Shown piece by piece: positions 13,440 to 26,366 of a DNA stretch of 64,000 nt. A model generated the notes under the pieces. That model did no database searches. It was not told the DNA's origin and was given only the letters and a program-made list of their open reading frames with translations. Every line of letters starts with the position of its first letter. The first letter of the stretch is position 1. Position numbers and translations under genes: made by a program. Origin of the DNA: Megamerina dolium (taxonomy: Eukaryota; Arthropoda; Insecta; Diptera; Megamerinidae); NCBI GenBank assembly GCA_963854835.1, contig OY978526.1, positions 66,316,765 to 66,380,764 of the forward strand, read 5' to 3'.

Positions 13440-15021
13440 ATACCCTGCATAATGCAATATGCATGGTATATTCATTTCGGTCAGATGTTTGTGTCCACTT
13501 GAAGGAATCTCCGGAGATATAGACATGGATATATATTCGTGATCAGCGTCGATTAAATTTTCGATTTAACGATGTCCGTCCGTCCGTCCGTCCGTCCGTC
13601 CGTCTGTCTGTCACCTGGTTGGTTCGCACGATATCTTGAGTAAATATTGAGCTATTTCGACGAAATTTGGCACAAGTAACCTATGATCCAAGGGTACGGA
13701 GGGGATTGATATTGGGCATGATCGGTCAATAACCACGCCCACACCAAGCATTCAAAGCGACTAACCTCGGAATTTTCAAAATTTTTAACTTGCTATAACT
13801 CACACAATACACCACTTGGGACAACAATATTTTGCACATAGAGTTATATTATACTACTATATAACCTCGCCAAAAGTGGGTGAGCCACGCCTACTTTCTA
13901 GCGTAGCTCCCATACAAAGTGTCTGTACTTCTTTTAAATTGAAACTGCTGTAACTTCTACAATCTTCTGTCTAGAATAACCATAATTGACACTTAAATTA
14001 ATATCGTAGTCGGTAATAATCTGGCAGAAAATCAATGTGCCACGCCCACTCCTTTTTGGGTCTCCCATACAAAGTTGCGGAAATTAAAAAAAATGTTACC
14101 GGTTATAACTTGCAAACTATTCAGCGTAGAATAACGAGATTTAAGGTGTGAATTAGTATTGTACGAGCAACTAGGCTCACAGAAAATGGGCGCACCACGC
14201 CCAGTGTTTATCGTAGCCCCCATACAAATTTTAAATCGAAACAGCTGTAATTTCGGCAATCTTCTGTCTAGAATAACCACAATTGACACTTAAATTAATA
14301 TCGTAGTCGGCAAAAATCTGGCAGAAAATCAGTGTGCCACGCCCACTCCCTCATGGGTCTCCCATACAAAGTCGAGTGAATTAAACTAAAATTTTAAGCT
14401 CCATAGCTTACAAACCATTTAGCCCAGGACAACGAGACTTAGGGTATGGATTAGTATTGTACGAGCAACTAGGCTCACAGAAAATGGGCGCACCACGCCC
14501 AGTGTTTATCGTAGCCCCCATACAAATTTTAAATTGAAACAGCTGTAACTTCGGCAATCTTATGTCTATAATAACCATAATTGACACTTAACTTAATATC
14601 GTAGTCGGAAATAATCTGGCGAAAAATCAGCGTACCACGCCCACTTCTTATTGGGGCTCCCATGCAAAGTTGAGGAAATTAAACAAAAATGTTAACCACC
14701 ATAACTTAGAAACTATTCAACGTAGGGCACCAAATTTAAGGTGTGGATTAACATTGAAAAATTAATTGGATTTACTAGAAAGTGATAAGCCACGCCCACT
14801 TTTTATATAGCTCCCATACTAAGCCTCGGAATTATCTTAAAATCCTTTTATTTCGTCAAAGTCAACCATATTTTGGGTGTAAATTAGTAGTATATGCGAA
14901 AATTGTTTCTCGAAAAGTGGAAATAAAAGAAAAGTTGGATATTCGAGTAAACTTTTTATATATAAATCTACATATGCAGGGTATAGTTTGGTCGGCCCCA
15001 GCCGACTGTAAGGAGATTTTT
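13440..15021 (+). repeat. R repeat copy 1 (dispersed fly repeat of ~150-bp units)
   Basis: It begins with an imperfect hairpin, ATACCCTGCATA..TATGCATGGTAT (13440-13470). Then come a conserved lead with a GATATAGACATGG module, a (CCGT)n tract at 13574-13611, and a body in which CCACGCCCA-type motifs recur about every 150 bp (13735, 13889, 14041, 14195, 14338, 14492, 14635, 14793). Each motif is followed by 'cccatacaaa'. Alternate units form ~297-bp dimers. The end is ATATGCAGGGTATA followed by a perfect 6-bp hairpin, GTCGGC CCCA GCCGAC. Short open frames inside are by-products of the repeat. Similar architecture occurs in other fly genomes, but I cannot name the family with confidence. Confidence 0.85.
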
Positions 15022-15024
15022 TTT

Positions 15025-15600
15025 AATCAAAATATGCGCCCATACTATCGATACACTTCTTACCAAGAAGTTGTCCAAATTCCGCAAGAAGTGGTAGTCG
15101 CTGGGTGCAAGGTCGTGTGAATATGGTGGCTGACGGAGGGTTTCCAAATTCAACTCCTGTAGCTTTGCCACAGTCTTTCGTATAGTGTGTGGTCTAGAGT
15201 TATCGCGCAAGAGTATTGGGGTTGCACAATCTTGACTATTTAATCGCAAGATACCGCATCATTTCGTCCAGTTGCACACATTAGACCTTCGCCGCGATCG
15301 ATTCGCCCGTTTTTATGATGCCCTGCTGGATTACACCGCCTCCAAATGACCAAACAGTCACCATCAGCTTCTTTTGGTGGATGTTTCGTTTCGCTTGTGA
15401 TTGTCGTAAAGGATCCACTTCTCGTCACACGTAACAATTTGATTCAAAAATGGTTCGCTGTTGTTGCGCGACTTCACAAACCAACGGGATACTGTCTGCT
15501 TTGAAGTGATGTCTGTGCCAAATACAGCGTTAATATTTCGAGCTATTTCCGCCGCTTTGGTTTCTCGGTGCACTCGTACATCATCAAAACATGAATCTCA
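15025..15600 (-). pseudogene. Degenerate DD34D mariner transposase
   Basis: Minus-strand pieces in order: HTH-proximal VSRWFVKSRNN, FLNQIVTCDEKW (first Asp, with GDE changed to CDE), LLRDNSRPHT (second Asp), and YSHDLAPSDYHF (third Asp, 34 residues after the second). They fall in several frames, with frameshifts near 15250 and 15400. The element abuts the 3' end of R repeat copy 1 directly. No inverted repeats were recognised. Confidence 0.8.
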
Positions 15601-15829
15601 CTATTTTGCGTTGTCACACTGAAAAAAATCTCAATATGCTTGTCAAAATTAAAATGACTTATAAAAAGTAGAATTGAACCTTTAAAAAATGGCATTAAAG
15701 TAATTATTCGGAATGAAATTATATGGCATTAAAGTTGAGATTTTTACAATCGTACCATTTCATACTGGACAATATATAAAATTATAAAATAACAAATGTG
15801 TTGAAAATCGAATATATTAGCTGCATTCT

Positions 15830-16380
15830 TTTGCACGCGAGTTGCAAAAGAACACTCGCTTATTTATCGAATTGCATGCAAAGCAATAACAAAAATAAGC
15901 CACGACGTTAAACAACCTGAGTTGTAGGGTAGAAAAGTTAAGAAACAGCACTATTGTGAATAGGCTAGTGGAATGTGCTTGAGAAATGACAACTACACGT
16001 CAAATTATTGTAAAAAGCTGCATTCTTTAGTAAGCGAGTTGCAAAAGAAAACCAACTCCCTTTGGTTACTTAGGAACGCTGGTGGTATATATGGTTGTTT
16101 GTGAAAGTTGTAAACGAAATCAGAACAAATATAAAAAGTACAATTCCGCGGAATCTGCGGTAAATATTTTTATTTATAATATTTAAAATAAATGTTTGTT
16201 TGCATTTTCAATAATTTTCGTATAGTTGAAATTTCCCAAGCACATTCCAGTAGCCTCTTTATAATAGTGCTGTTTTTTTTTACTTTGCAACCCTAAAACT
16301 CAAGTCGCTTAAAATATAATCGAGTTCAATTGAACTCGCTTATAGGAAATAAGCGAGCACGCTTGAACAATAGTAATCAT
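15830..16380. repeat. Fold-back (inverted-repeat) sequence
   Basis: Two ~100-bp arms are imperfect reverse complements: 15917-16018 and 16202-16304. They share 'cagcactatt' and 'ggaatgtgctt' words. Further outward both sides hold GCGAGTT / AACTCGC words, so the fold may extend over ~550 bp. The ~180-bp loop carries no gene. It could be a MITE or a decayed element. No target duplication was found. Confidence 0.5.
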
Positions 16381-18121
16381 TTTCAAAGTGGTTATAGTTA
16401 TTTTTTATCAAATCGGACATTTTCAATTTGTATTGACTAGAATTCGAATTAAAAAAATTTGTACCACATATTGGAGAGTCACTTCTACTCTTTTTCATAG
16501 CATTATTGTGCCATTATATATCCATATGCAGTTAATAATAATTAATAATATGGTATTATAAGGTACATTAAAACGATCATTTTAAAAAATAAAATGCATA
16601 AATTCAATTGTGTTTAATTTTAAGAACTATTCTATCCTATTAACACTATAACTTGAGTTTAATTGTTTAATTCACTGTTTGCTTTATATAATTTTTATCA
16701 AATAAATCATTTGCTAGCGTCCGAATGCTTGCTAGCAAAAGGAAAACTAGTCACAATTTGTTTTAGTTACATCATAGGAGCTGTTGTTTCTGTCTATTTT
16801 GCAGTTTAAACTTTAAGTTAATTAATAATTAAGTAATAAGTAAAAACCTATTTAGTTGTAGTTAATCAAAAATATGCAATATTATATTAATATATAATAG
16901 AACATTGTTGTGGTTGCGCTAAAATACGACCACACTTTAATTAGATACCAAAATTAATGATGAAAAAGAAAATGATCGTTTGTCAAACATCACCCAGATT
17001 CATATACAGACACACTCGAAATCAAAAAGAATAAAGTTTCAACATAATGGAAATTTCAAATTTAATTAATATTTCGTTTGAATCCAGTGTATTAAATTGC
17101 CATTGCCTATATACATAATTACAATGTATATGTTTGAACAATATTTAGCTATTATTTATTACATAACTTTTAGCGAAGAACTGAGAATATTAAATCAAAA
17201 TGTAAGCATATAGGCGTGAAAAACAGTCTGACAGGATAATACAAAAGCATGTGCACTGTGCACACATACTAGTTACTAAAATTAATGATAATACAATATT
17301 AGTATTGATAATCGACGCAACAATAGAAAAAGGCGGCAGTGAAATTTAATTAATTTTCTAATCATTGTTGTCGTCAATATTTTCAAACAATACACATATA
17401 TTATATGTATATGTAAATATATATATATATAGAATGTACATGATACAAAATTATACTACGATAAAATTAATTAAATTACAGATGTGAATGGAAACGGAAA
17501 AACGAGCAAGATAGATTGAAATAACGCAAACAAAAAAAGTAGAAAATTATGATAAAAAGAGCCGTCGGCATATTAAATATGTATTGTTGTACAAATAGTA
17601 TGGCTGGCATGAGCAAAGGAATAGGTTCTTATTGAAACATGAGATATAGTCATATACTTCGTATGTATACACTTCAAATAAATTATATTGAAGCACTCTT
17701 TAATAATAAATGGAGCGTCATTAGTGCTAGTGGCATTCATAGAAATAATGTGTTCTCTGAAGCTAGACACATGAAGATAGGTAATTCATAAATATATGTA
17801 GGTAAGAACATATACACGTATACTTATATCTAGTTACATGCGTATATAAAAATAACAGACTGACAATGAACATATACAAGTACCCAGTTGGTTTAACAAA
17901 GTTAAACAAATAAGAAAGCGAGCGATTTAATTAATAACTACTCCAATACAAATATGTACATACTACATGTATGCGTGTACAGAAAAAAGTGAACTTGCCA
18001 GTAGGATGTACAATATGTTAAATAAATTTACGGAACTTCGGAGAATTCACGGAGAATTTACGGTTTGTTGATGAATAACGCAAACTATCAATTATAATTA
18101 CAAACAGTGATACAGAGAGAG

Positions 18122-18162
<41 letters not shown>

Positions 18163-18688
18163 GGGAGTGAGAGAGATAGTTGTGTACACTACACACGACT
18201 ATCACCTCAACAGCTTTATATTTTCGTCCAGAAAGTAAGAAGCATACTTTTGTAAATATATTTTTGTATGGGAAGTAGTTGTGGTTTTCATCTGATTGTA
18301 CTCTTTTTGAGCATATCTGTTTGTTGCTTCAAATAATCTTATGCACTGAGTTTCACCTCAATAACTGTATGTTGAGCTGCTCAATTTCTGAATTTTCCGG
18401 CTGGTTTATTTCTTGCTAGAATTTATCTTATATACCAAGTTTCAGCTTAATACGTTAATTTTCACCTGCATATTCAAATGCATCCATTTTGCCCGACATT
18501 TTGGGTATTAGTAGCTTAATCATTGCTGTTTTTACGAAGGTTTCCTAATCTAGTATGATCTAGTACGTTTTCATCAAAACTGACATTTTCATTGGATAGT
18601 TTAACATTTTTTGGCTTAAACGTACTTAGAACGTTTTGATGTACAAGCGCTATTTGTGTTGCTTACAGTGACTTGAAAAATTAATCTT
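16381..18688. other. AT-rich non-coding stretch with (GA)n tract
   Basis: No gene was seen. A (GA)n microsatellite lies at about 18112-18178, and a weak family C repeat (a 'ttttgtatgggaagtagttg' type word) at about 18210-18310. The rest is simple A/T-rich sequence. Confidence 0.5.
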
Positions 18689-18689
18689 A

Positions 18690-19340
18690 ATGGATTTAAC
18701 ACGGGAACATTTTCGAGCTTTTACGATTTTCGAAGTGAATTATCCCAACAACAGTGCTTCGATCGTCTTCATGCGGCATTTGGGGATGAAGCACTAACTT
18801 TCCAGATAATTGATAATTGGTTCAACAAATTCAAGCGTGGTCGCGTTCAATCCAGGACGAATTTCGTTAAGGTCGTCCAAAATCGGTCATTGTGCTAGAA
18901 ATCATCGATGCTGTGCGTGAACTGACAATGAAAGATCGTCATGTGATATACCGTGAGATAGAGACATTCTTGGATATTAGTTCCACCGTCGTGCATTCGA
19001 TACTGCATGAACACCTACTTGTAAGAAAGATTTGTTTTCGTTGATTCTCACATAATTTAACAATCGCTCAGAAAAAGCTCGTGTCGATTGGTGCAAAGAA
19101 ATGATGAAAAAATTCGATCGCGGTGCTTCAAAAGACGTTCATAAAATTGTGACAGGTGACGAATTATGCCTATATGCATATAAGCCCGAAGCAAAACTGC
19201 AATGGACCGGGTGTGTCAAACCCAACAAAAACCATATTTTGGAGCTGTCTCAGTCGGAGTGCCAAAAGTGTTTCGACAATTGGTTTGAGCGCATGCAAAA
19301 GTGTATATTTTGTAAAACAGGAAAACTATTTTTGATAACG
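18690..19340 (+). pseudogene. Internally deleted DD34D mariner transposase
   Basis: The + strand keeps the N-terminal half in fragments: MDLTREHFRAF near 18690, then PKSVIV, AVRELTM and YREIE. The frame then reads ARVDWCKEMMKKFDRG, and KIVTGDE supplies the first catalytic Asp near 19145. After KPEAKLQW the sequence jumps to the C-terminal block KCFDNWFERMQKC at about 19265-19305. The second and third Asp blocks are therefore missing. It is a relic, and no ends were found. Confidence 0.75.
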
Positions 19341-19427
19341 AAATGCATTTTGATACTTTAAAAAAAAATACAAAAGTCAACCCTCGTATCTCGTTTACAA
19401 GCTGTCATCACTGTGTATCAATTTTAT

Positions 19428-19895
19428 AAGAGATGGATGTCGATAAGCAACATTGTATTTTATTCTGTTTTCAAATAAAAAAAAAACTACTGCTGAAGCT
19501 GTGAAATTGATTAATTCGACTTTGGATGAAAATTATGTAATCTTGAGTACAAAGATGCTTTACAAGATTTCGTGACAATAATTTTTGCCTTGAGGATGAT
19601 TCACGTCCCGGTGCTCCTAAAAAGTTTATGGACGAAAAATTTGCATAATGAAAATCCATGTCAAACTGTCACAGCTTAACGTTATCAGCAACAAATGATC
19701 AAATTAAGTATTGATGTGGAGGAACAAGACCGACTATTTGCCAAGGAAGTCGAAAAGTGATGTTGTTGCATAACACGCTTGTCCACATACAGCAAAATCA
19801 ACGCAGGAACTCATCTTCTCCTACGACTGGGAAGTTGTTCAGCTCGATGATTTTGCCTCAAAACCACCAAGTTTCAATCGCGAAAGGATCCGTCA
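19428..19895 (+). pseudogene. Degenerate mariner transposase (mellifera-like)
   Basis: The N-terminal MDVDKQHCILFCFQ starts near 19433. TAEAVKLI, RPGAPKKF and ENPCQT follow, then a decayed second-Asp block corresponding to ARPHTAKSTQ near 19770-19800 and a YDWEVV block near 19825. Frameshifts and stops are frequent and the central catalytic region is deleted. It lies directly after another mariner relic but belongs to a different lineage. Confidence 0.65.
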
Positions 19896-19899
19896 TAGT

Positions 19900-22800
19900 A
19901 ACAATAAATAGTAATGGCGAATATTGCGAATACTAGGCTTTGTAACAAGTACGTTTTTAATCAGGATGAAGTTCAAGAAAAAAATGAAATTATTTATTTT
20001 TATATTTTGGTGTGCTTTTTATTTGATTACGTCCATTTTCAAACATTTTTGTATTTACTTACTTTCAGTTTAATATTTTCATATTTGCCTGCACAAAGTC
20101 TGAAATCATTTGCTCGAAAATACACTTTTATCTTCATAAAGTCTCAAAATAGACATTCAAAAATATTCTTTTGTATGAGAAGTAGATGTTGCTTTCATCA
20201 GATTACGAAAATGTGATTTAAAGTAAAAAAATAAGAGCATTTCTCATGAATCTGCAATGAAAAAATGCACAAACTTTCTATTTACATTCGCTAATATTAT
20301 TTCAAGGGGTTACAGAGACTTTTGTGATATACATAACTTACATATAACATATATTTTCAAAAACATAAAGGATGTAGAGAATAGGCTGAATTTAGTGCTT
20401 GTTTTTAATGTCAACACGTACACACACACATAAATTGGCATAGTTGGAATAAATCAATCATAGGCCAAGGTATTGCTTTGATATTGCACGAATAAATTAT
20501 TAATTCACAATCACAATTCTGTGATTCCTTGGAAATAACAATTTGAGTTGTTTACGATTGAATTGTGATTTCATGCTTCTATGTTTTATTTAAATAATAA
20601 ATTCATACTAAATATTTATTATCCATTAATTACTCTTATTACTCTTATTGATATCCTTGTATATTCGAATTTATATTTGTACGAAGACTAAATATGTAGT
20701 TTCTTAGTAGAGTGAATATTAAAGAAGCAATATGAAGGATTGACCAGCTAATATCAGCAACTAAAGTGGAATTGCATTTCAACGTCTTCAAAATTTATCT
20801 CATTTTAGCATAGAAGCATAGAAATCTGTAGAATCTGTCCCTATATAAGAAATTATAATTAAGATTTATGTTTACAAACACACACACAGAAAAAAAAGAT
20901 ATATATCCTAAAGTTTATTTTCAAACTTTTGCAAAAATTATTCAAAAAAAAAAAAAATAATAATAAAAAAAATAATAATAATAAAATAAAAAATAAAAAA
21001 AAAATAAGGAAGAATCTGAAAGTATTAAGAAAGTTTCATGCACGATTATTATTCTTATTGTTGATGCTACCGCTGCTGCTGCTGCTGCTTCTGGTGTAAT
21101 TAATGTAATCTCATTTAACCCATAGTTAATCACAATCTACATTTTTGCTATCTTTATCCATATTCGCAATTTTATACCCTACACTCAAAGTGTCAAGGAT
21201 ATATTGAGTTTGTGCAATCGTTTGTAATGCACATTGCCCACTACCGTAATTATTGATTTTCACCAACGAACAAATAAGTTCATGAATGGATGAAATTGGA
21301 TGAGAACAAGTCCGCACACACAAAAATGGGGTGAATAAGATGTACCGCACGATTACTTGACATATAAAAGTATGTTCTCGGTTGTACTTTGGGCACGAGC
21401 ATATAAAGCATTGGCATTGAAGATCGGTACAAACGATTATTTTCACCAATGTGCGTCAATATTGCAAAATGGTCGATATTTTGTGAAATTAACTTCTATC
21501 TCCAGAACAAAATATTTTGTCATTAGAGTATCTAAGAATCGGTATCACCGAAATGAAGTTCTTCACATTTTTTCTCTTTCTCTACGACCATCATTTGTTG
21601 CAACATTTATTTTTACTAAAATTGTTTTCGTCGCCACATATACATTTGTATTAAAACTGTCAGCTATCCATCTATTCATTAATTTCATATTCTTTTTAAA
21701 TGACTGACTGGCCGATCAACCGACCTCCTGTAGTGATAACCAAACTAATAAACTTTTTCTTCCATACACACACATTTGAATAGAAAACGTGATTTGAAAC
21801 AATTCATTGCTATTTTTCTTTTTCTCAACTGTGTTCATAAACTTTTCTTAACGCTAACCCCATTCAGATATGACGACAAACAAAAATAAAAGCAGAAAAA
21901 CAAACGATTGGATAATGTAGGCCATAAGGATCTGCTCAGCAATCATTTCAATTCAACCAATCGACCAACCAACCAAGCAAGCAACCATTAACCATAAACC
22001 AGCTCAAATAAGCTCAAAAACAAACAAACAAATCGACAGACAAACCACCAAGCTGCCAACTAGGCAGCCAGCTAGCCAGGCAGCCAGTCTGTCTGTCTAT
22101 GCTTTAATAAATACATATTCGCATCTATCTGTCTGTTTGTCTGTCTGAGTGATTGTGTGAGTATGTTTGGGTGCGGTCATACTTAAGCATAATATTAGGT
22201 GCATGTTTTCAGCACCCATCTCTTTTAATGAAACTGTTTTTATGGCGTAACTTCATAGCCGCCGCAGATTAGAAACATAAAAATGTTTTATTTTGTTTTC
22301 TCGCAGCCTACATGGGTGTTGTGTATGCGCGTTGGTTGGGATGTGTGTGTTTATGTAAATATGTGGCAACTTTTGTTTGTATACATATACAAAAAAATTG
22401 TATTTATTTTATGCAGACACCTTCCCCATAATGACTCTAAAAACATCTAACCGGATCAACATACTATTACAAGTATTCATTTGACCGCTATGGGGTTGTA
22501 TAGGCTGGCAAAGTGTTAATTAAGAAGGTTTACGCATACAACAACAACAACAATAACAACAAACTGTATAATCATAATATGTAATAAAAAATAAAATAGG
22601 GGGCAGACAAAACAAAAAAAAAAAACTCAAATATGAAATCAAAAAATGTTTAATGATTTTTCTCAGCATGTCCATACAATTTTTTTTTTTTGTATGGCAG
22701 TGCTTGGTGTGATTTTTATGAGTTTTCGCTCTGAAGTATGCCAAAAAGGAACAACAAAAATTATGATTGTACATGATGAGCATATAATGAATATAGAATA

Positions 22801-23035
22801 TAGAATAATTTTTTCAAAAGATATAGCCAAATTTAGGATTCCTTCAGGAGTGCTCCGATTTTGCGCGCTCAAATTTTTTCCATCACTCTTATCTTTCTCG
22901 TTTATTAAGAAAAACAATGAAAAGATTTGAGTTATATATTTGAAATAGAACACAATGAATTAGAAAAGGTGTGTGATGCAAATGATCTGAACTAATGACT
23001 GGACTTGGGTGAACGATATCTTCCGGAAGTTTTCC
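19900..23035. other. AT-rich non-coding stretch
   Basis: No gene was recognised. It holds A-rich runs (20940-21005), a (GCT)n run near 21070, low-complexity 'aaccaacc'/'cagccag' sequence at 21960-22110 and short family C-like words near 20100-20215. Confidence 0.5.
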
Positions 23036-23039
23036 GGTC

Positions 23040-23280
23040 TCAATAACCAATTTTTCTTTTTATATTTCTGTTACTGCGACAAAGCTGCCTGTGTCCATGA
23101 GGTCTACATAAAAGTTGGCGAGTCAGGCATGTGATGGCACATATGTGCTGTTTACCTGTGATCAACCGCGTGATGAGTCCGATTAGTACTCTGAAGTCTT
23201 CCCGCCTCAACTGCAAGAGAAATTTCGCCAATTTTCTGTTACGTACTTTCACAAAGCTTTTCGCCAACTTGCATGTTTCT
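23040..23280 (-). pseudogene. Possible non-LTR retrotransposon C-terminal fragment
   Basis: A minus-strand frame of 75 residues contains LLQLRREDFRVLIGLITRLITG, a string resembling the segment after the RNase H domain in insect R1/I-like elements, where it precedes a Cys-rich tail. The following part (LLCRPHG..LCRSN) suggests a frameshifted Cys motif. No other domain was recognised nearby. Confidence 0.4.
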
Positions 23281-26200
23281 AATCCAGATCATCTTTCTTG
23301 ATAGTTTGAACCCATAAAGTCGGGGAATGAACATAAAACCCCCCCAGAATTGACACCTACAAATTGGTTCTGGGCCTCTAGGTGTACTATCAGAAGCCAA
23401 CAAATATCGGTCATTTCATTTCATGCGTTACCGTAGAGTCCTGGAAGCAATTAATTTAATTACGCAAATCTATTAAAATTCATATTACACTCACTAATCA
23501 TTTTACAAGGTCTGACAGAGTTCACAGTTGCTACGGGCGCAGACTGATTGTCATTGCAATTGCCGATGTGCCTTCCACAGCACTTTTTCTTGATACTTCA
23601 GCAAGACCATTTGAGTATGGCTAAACTTCTGCTAGAAAGACTGTGGAAGATGAATACTTGGCTTAGCACTCCATAATATTATCCGAGTACTACCTGGATC
23701 CAATACCATTAGAGGTTTTGAAGCCGTCAGTATACCAGTATTTATGAATTTTCGCAGAATTTTGAATTCACATTTGTAAAAGTAATATAATTTTTTAAAT
23801 AATTTTATTACTATCTTTAAGAAAAGTATTGGAAAGCAAAATTTAATGGTATTTGGTGATATATGTGACCCCTGTAAGGGCACTCAGTTAATAGTGGATG
23901 TGGGGTTCAGCTGTTCCGTTAAAATTAGCAGGTAGAATTAGTAGAGATCGGCCTCACATTTCCTCTCATTAAAGGAGACAACTCGGGAGCTATGGAGTTA
24001 TTTACCGACTTTCAGCTATTTTCGGGTTACTTTTGTAAAGGAGCTCCCCTAACAGGTTGAGATATGGTGCTCTGATGTTCCGATAAAATATTCAAGAGGA
24101 AGAATTATTAAGGGTCGGTCTTATATTTCACATAAAGGCGATTCCTCGACATCTATTGAATTATTTATCAATTTTCATATGGATTAAATTCAAATTGTAG
24201 GGGAGCTCGCTTACAGCGCAGAGATAACTTGTAAATGTGTTTCTGCAAAGCATTTGGGAGTAAAATTCAATGAGTGTTGGTCACACATATCATCCCTTTG
24301 CGGTCAGTTCTGAGTAGCTGTGTGGTAATTTATTCATTATTCTCAACCTAGAGCCGGCATCATTTAGCCCAATTCAAACACTGCTTATGCCGGTGATGAA
24401 GACAAACTTTTGCAGTTGTAAATGTAGTCATATTGAGAACCTGTCACTTTGGCTGTTTGGACCAAGGTACAAGGTGGTCGTTGAGCGAGCAAAGATCTCC
24501 ATCAGCAGCATCCGGACTGCTATATATAATATTCAATTTCTAAAGTGATCTTCTGTTGCAACACCAATGAGATTTATTAAATTTATATCTACATAAAAAG
24601 CATTTGAAATTAATGCTTCTTCCTTTGTATTTTTGTCCGCTGGTTGTTGCTGTTATTTTAATCCCTAATGATATTAACAACGGAAGAAATGAAAAGAAAA
24701 ACAAAAGGAAAGAAAAAAAAAATCACAATATTCGTATGACATTTAAATGCCGATGATAATTATGAATATGAATGGATTTAAAATAGACATAATACACGTT
24801 CATGCACGCCCTCACAGATACATTCACATTCTCGTATGTACGTATGTACATACGACCATAAATTCACAAGTACCGTTGTAAAGATGTCATGTTAAGTGTC
24901 ATTTTAAGCGACCGTGTGAAGATAGTGTGAGAAATAGCGAGAGCGAGAGAGACTGCTGAAGAACGAATAAAAAAAAAAATATAAATGTCTACCGAAAAAA
25001 ATAAATTCGAATAAAAGGATGCGGTTCGAAAGTTGAAGTGACAAATGGAACAAGATGATTTTGGGGCATGTACAAGAGTAGATACACTGAAACCAGCAAC
25101 ATTTATAAACTTCATTTACATACTCATTCATATAAGAGGCTTTGGTTTGTGATTGTGACAGTGGCGATGGCAATGGCATTTAAATTGTGTCACAATTTAT
25201 TACAGGCACACGGTCTTTTATATGAGTGGTGGTGGGTATTTTGCGAGTGTGTGTGTGCTTGACAACAATAATTTCGTGTTTTGTGGCGAACAATGATGAG
25301 AATGAATTTGTTCGAATGTCAAAGGGTACAAAAATAAGCCACCTGCAGTTGGTGTTAATGAGGGTTTTTTATATAATTTTTATTTGATTTAATTGTGTTT
25401 ATTATTATTATGGCTACTTTTGTTTTTTGCTATTAAATTAATCGCTTTAATTTTTGCTTTAATAATATCTTTCATCATCATTGAAGTTGAATTCTAATTT
25501 CATGATTACTTTGTGATTTTAATTTTTTCGATCAATGATAATAATTATATAATTTTATGAATTCCGGTCAAAGATTCTTAACATAATTTGGTGCACTGAA
25601 TTTGAACCCTTAATGGGTTTCTAAAATTGATAATATCATCAGATTATTTAATTGCTATTAGGTAGGTACTTACAATGATATGAAGAAAAGCAAAATGTCT
25701 ACGGGATTTTTAGTTAATTCCGATACTGAAAGTATGCTCCTTTTATATTTTTCAATGTGTCATATATCAAACCTCTTCTCAAATAAATGCTATGATAAAC
25801 AAAGAAAGAAGAGAGGACAAATTTGATTTTTTTATTGATTATGGGCAACTTTCTCTGTGGGATAATTTCGTGGCAATATCGGAATTAATAATTGCAATTT
25901 CCCAACTTATTCGGACATACTTACACCGTGTACATTACGATATCTTTCTTTGAATATAATTCGTCAAAAAGCGAAGTAAGTTGAATGATGCAATTCTAAG
26001 AAGATAGTCTGTACCGAAAACCACAGTTATGTAAATTTGTACCACCTAAATTTTTAGGGATCTCTTTTGTAAATTTTAACTCTGGGAATAATGGAAATGT
26101 AAATACCATTGGCAAATACCAAAAAATGATTGACTGTTTTTCTTAGTTAAATAGGAAGCAAGAGGTCTAGCCGGTGCCAGTATCTGATACCTCAAGCAGA

Positions 26201-26366
26201 GCAAGATTATAATTTTCATTCTGTTTTCAGTAAAAAGTAATAGAAAGTAACAGAAAATATACATTTGTACCGATAGTATTAATTTTGGCTTGAGTAGTTT
26301 TAATTGATTTTTACTAATAATTATTTGATATGCCGCACATGGACCACCATATTTATATACTTAATG
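23281..26366. other. Non-coding DNA with degenerate ~160-bp repeat units
   Basis: No gene was recognised. Between about 23880 and 24300 a unit recurs with 'gatcggcc/tcggtctt' then 'gctatggagttatttac/attatttatcaattttc' (anchors at 23946 and 24113, 167 bp apart), followed by 'ggggagctc'. This is family B, also seen near 28.5, 49.3 and 61.7 kb. The rest is A/T-rich. Confidence 0.5.

Noticed and set aside
13574..13611. Regular CCGT repeats as a CRISPR-like or minisatellite array
   Set aside because: It is a short simple-sequence tract that is a constant part of the R repeat; there are no spacers.
14032..14289. An 85-residue minus-strand frame, nearly identical to one at 62738-62995
   Set aside because: It is generated by the R repeat units, and its frame breaks in neighbouring units. 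The shared identity reflects the repeat, not a protein family.
21170..21240. 'ttataccctacactcaaagtg' as the start of another R repeat
   Set aside because: Only the first bases resemble the R start; the lead module, CCGT tract and CCACGCCCA units are absent.
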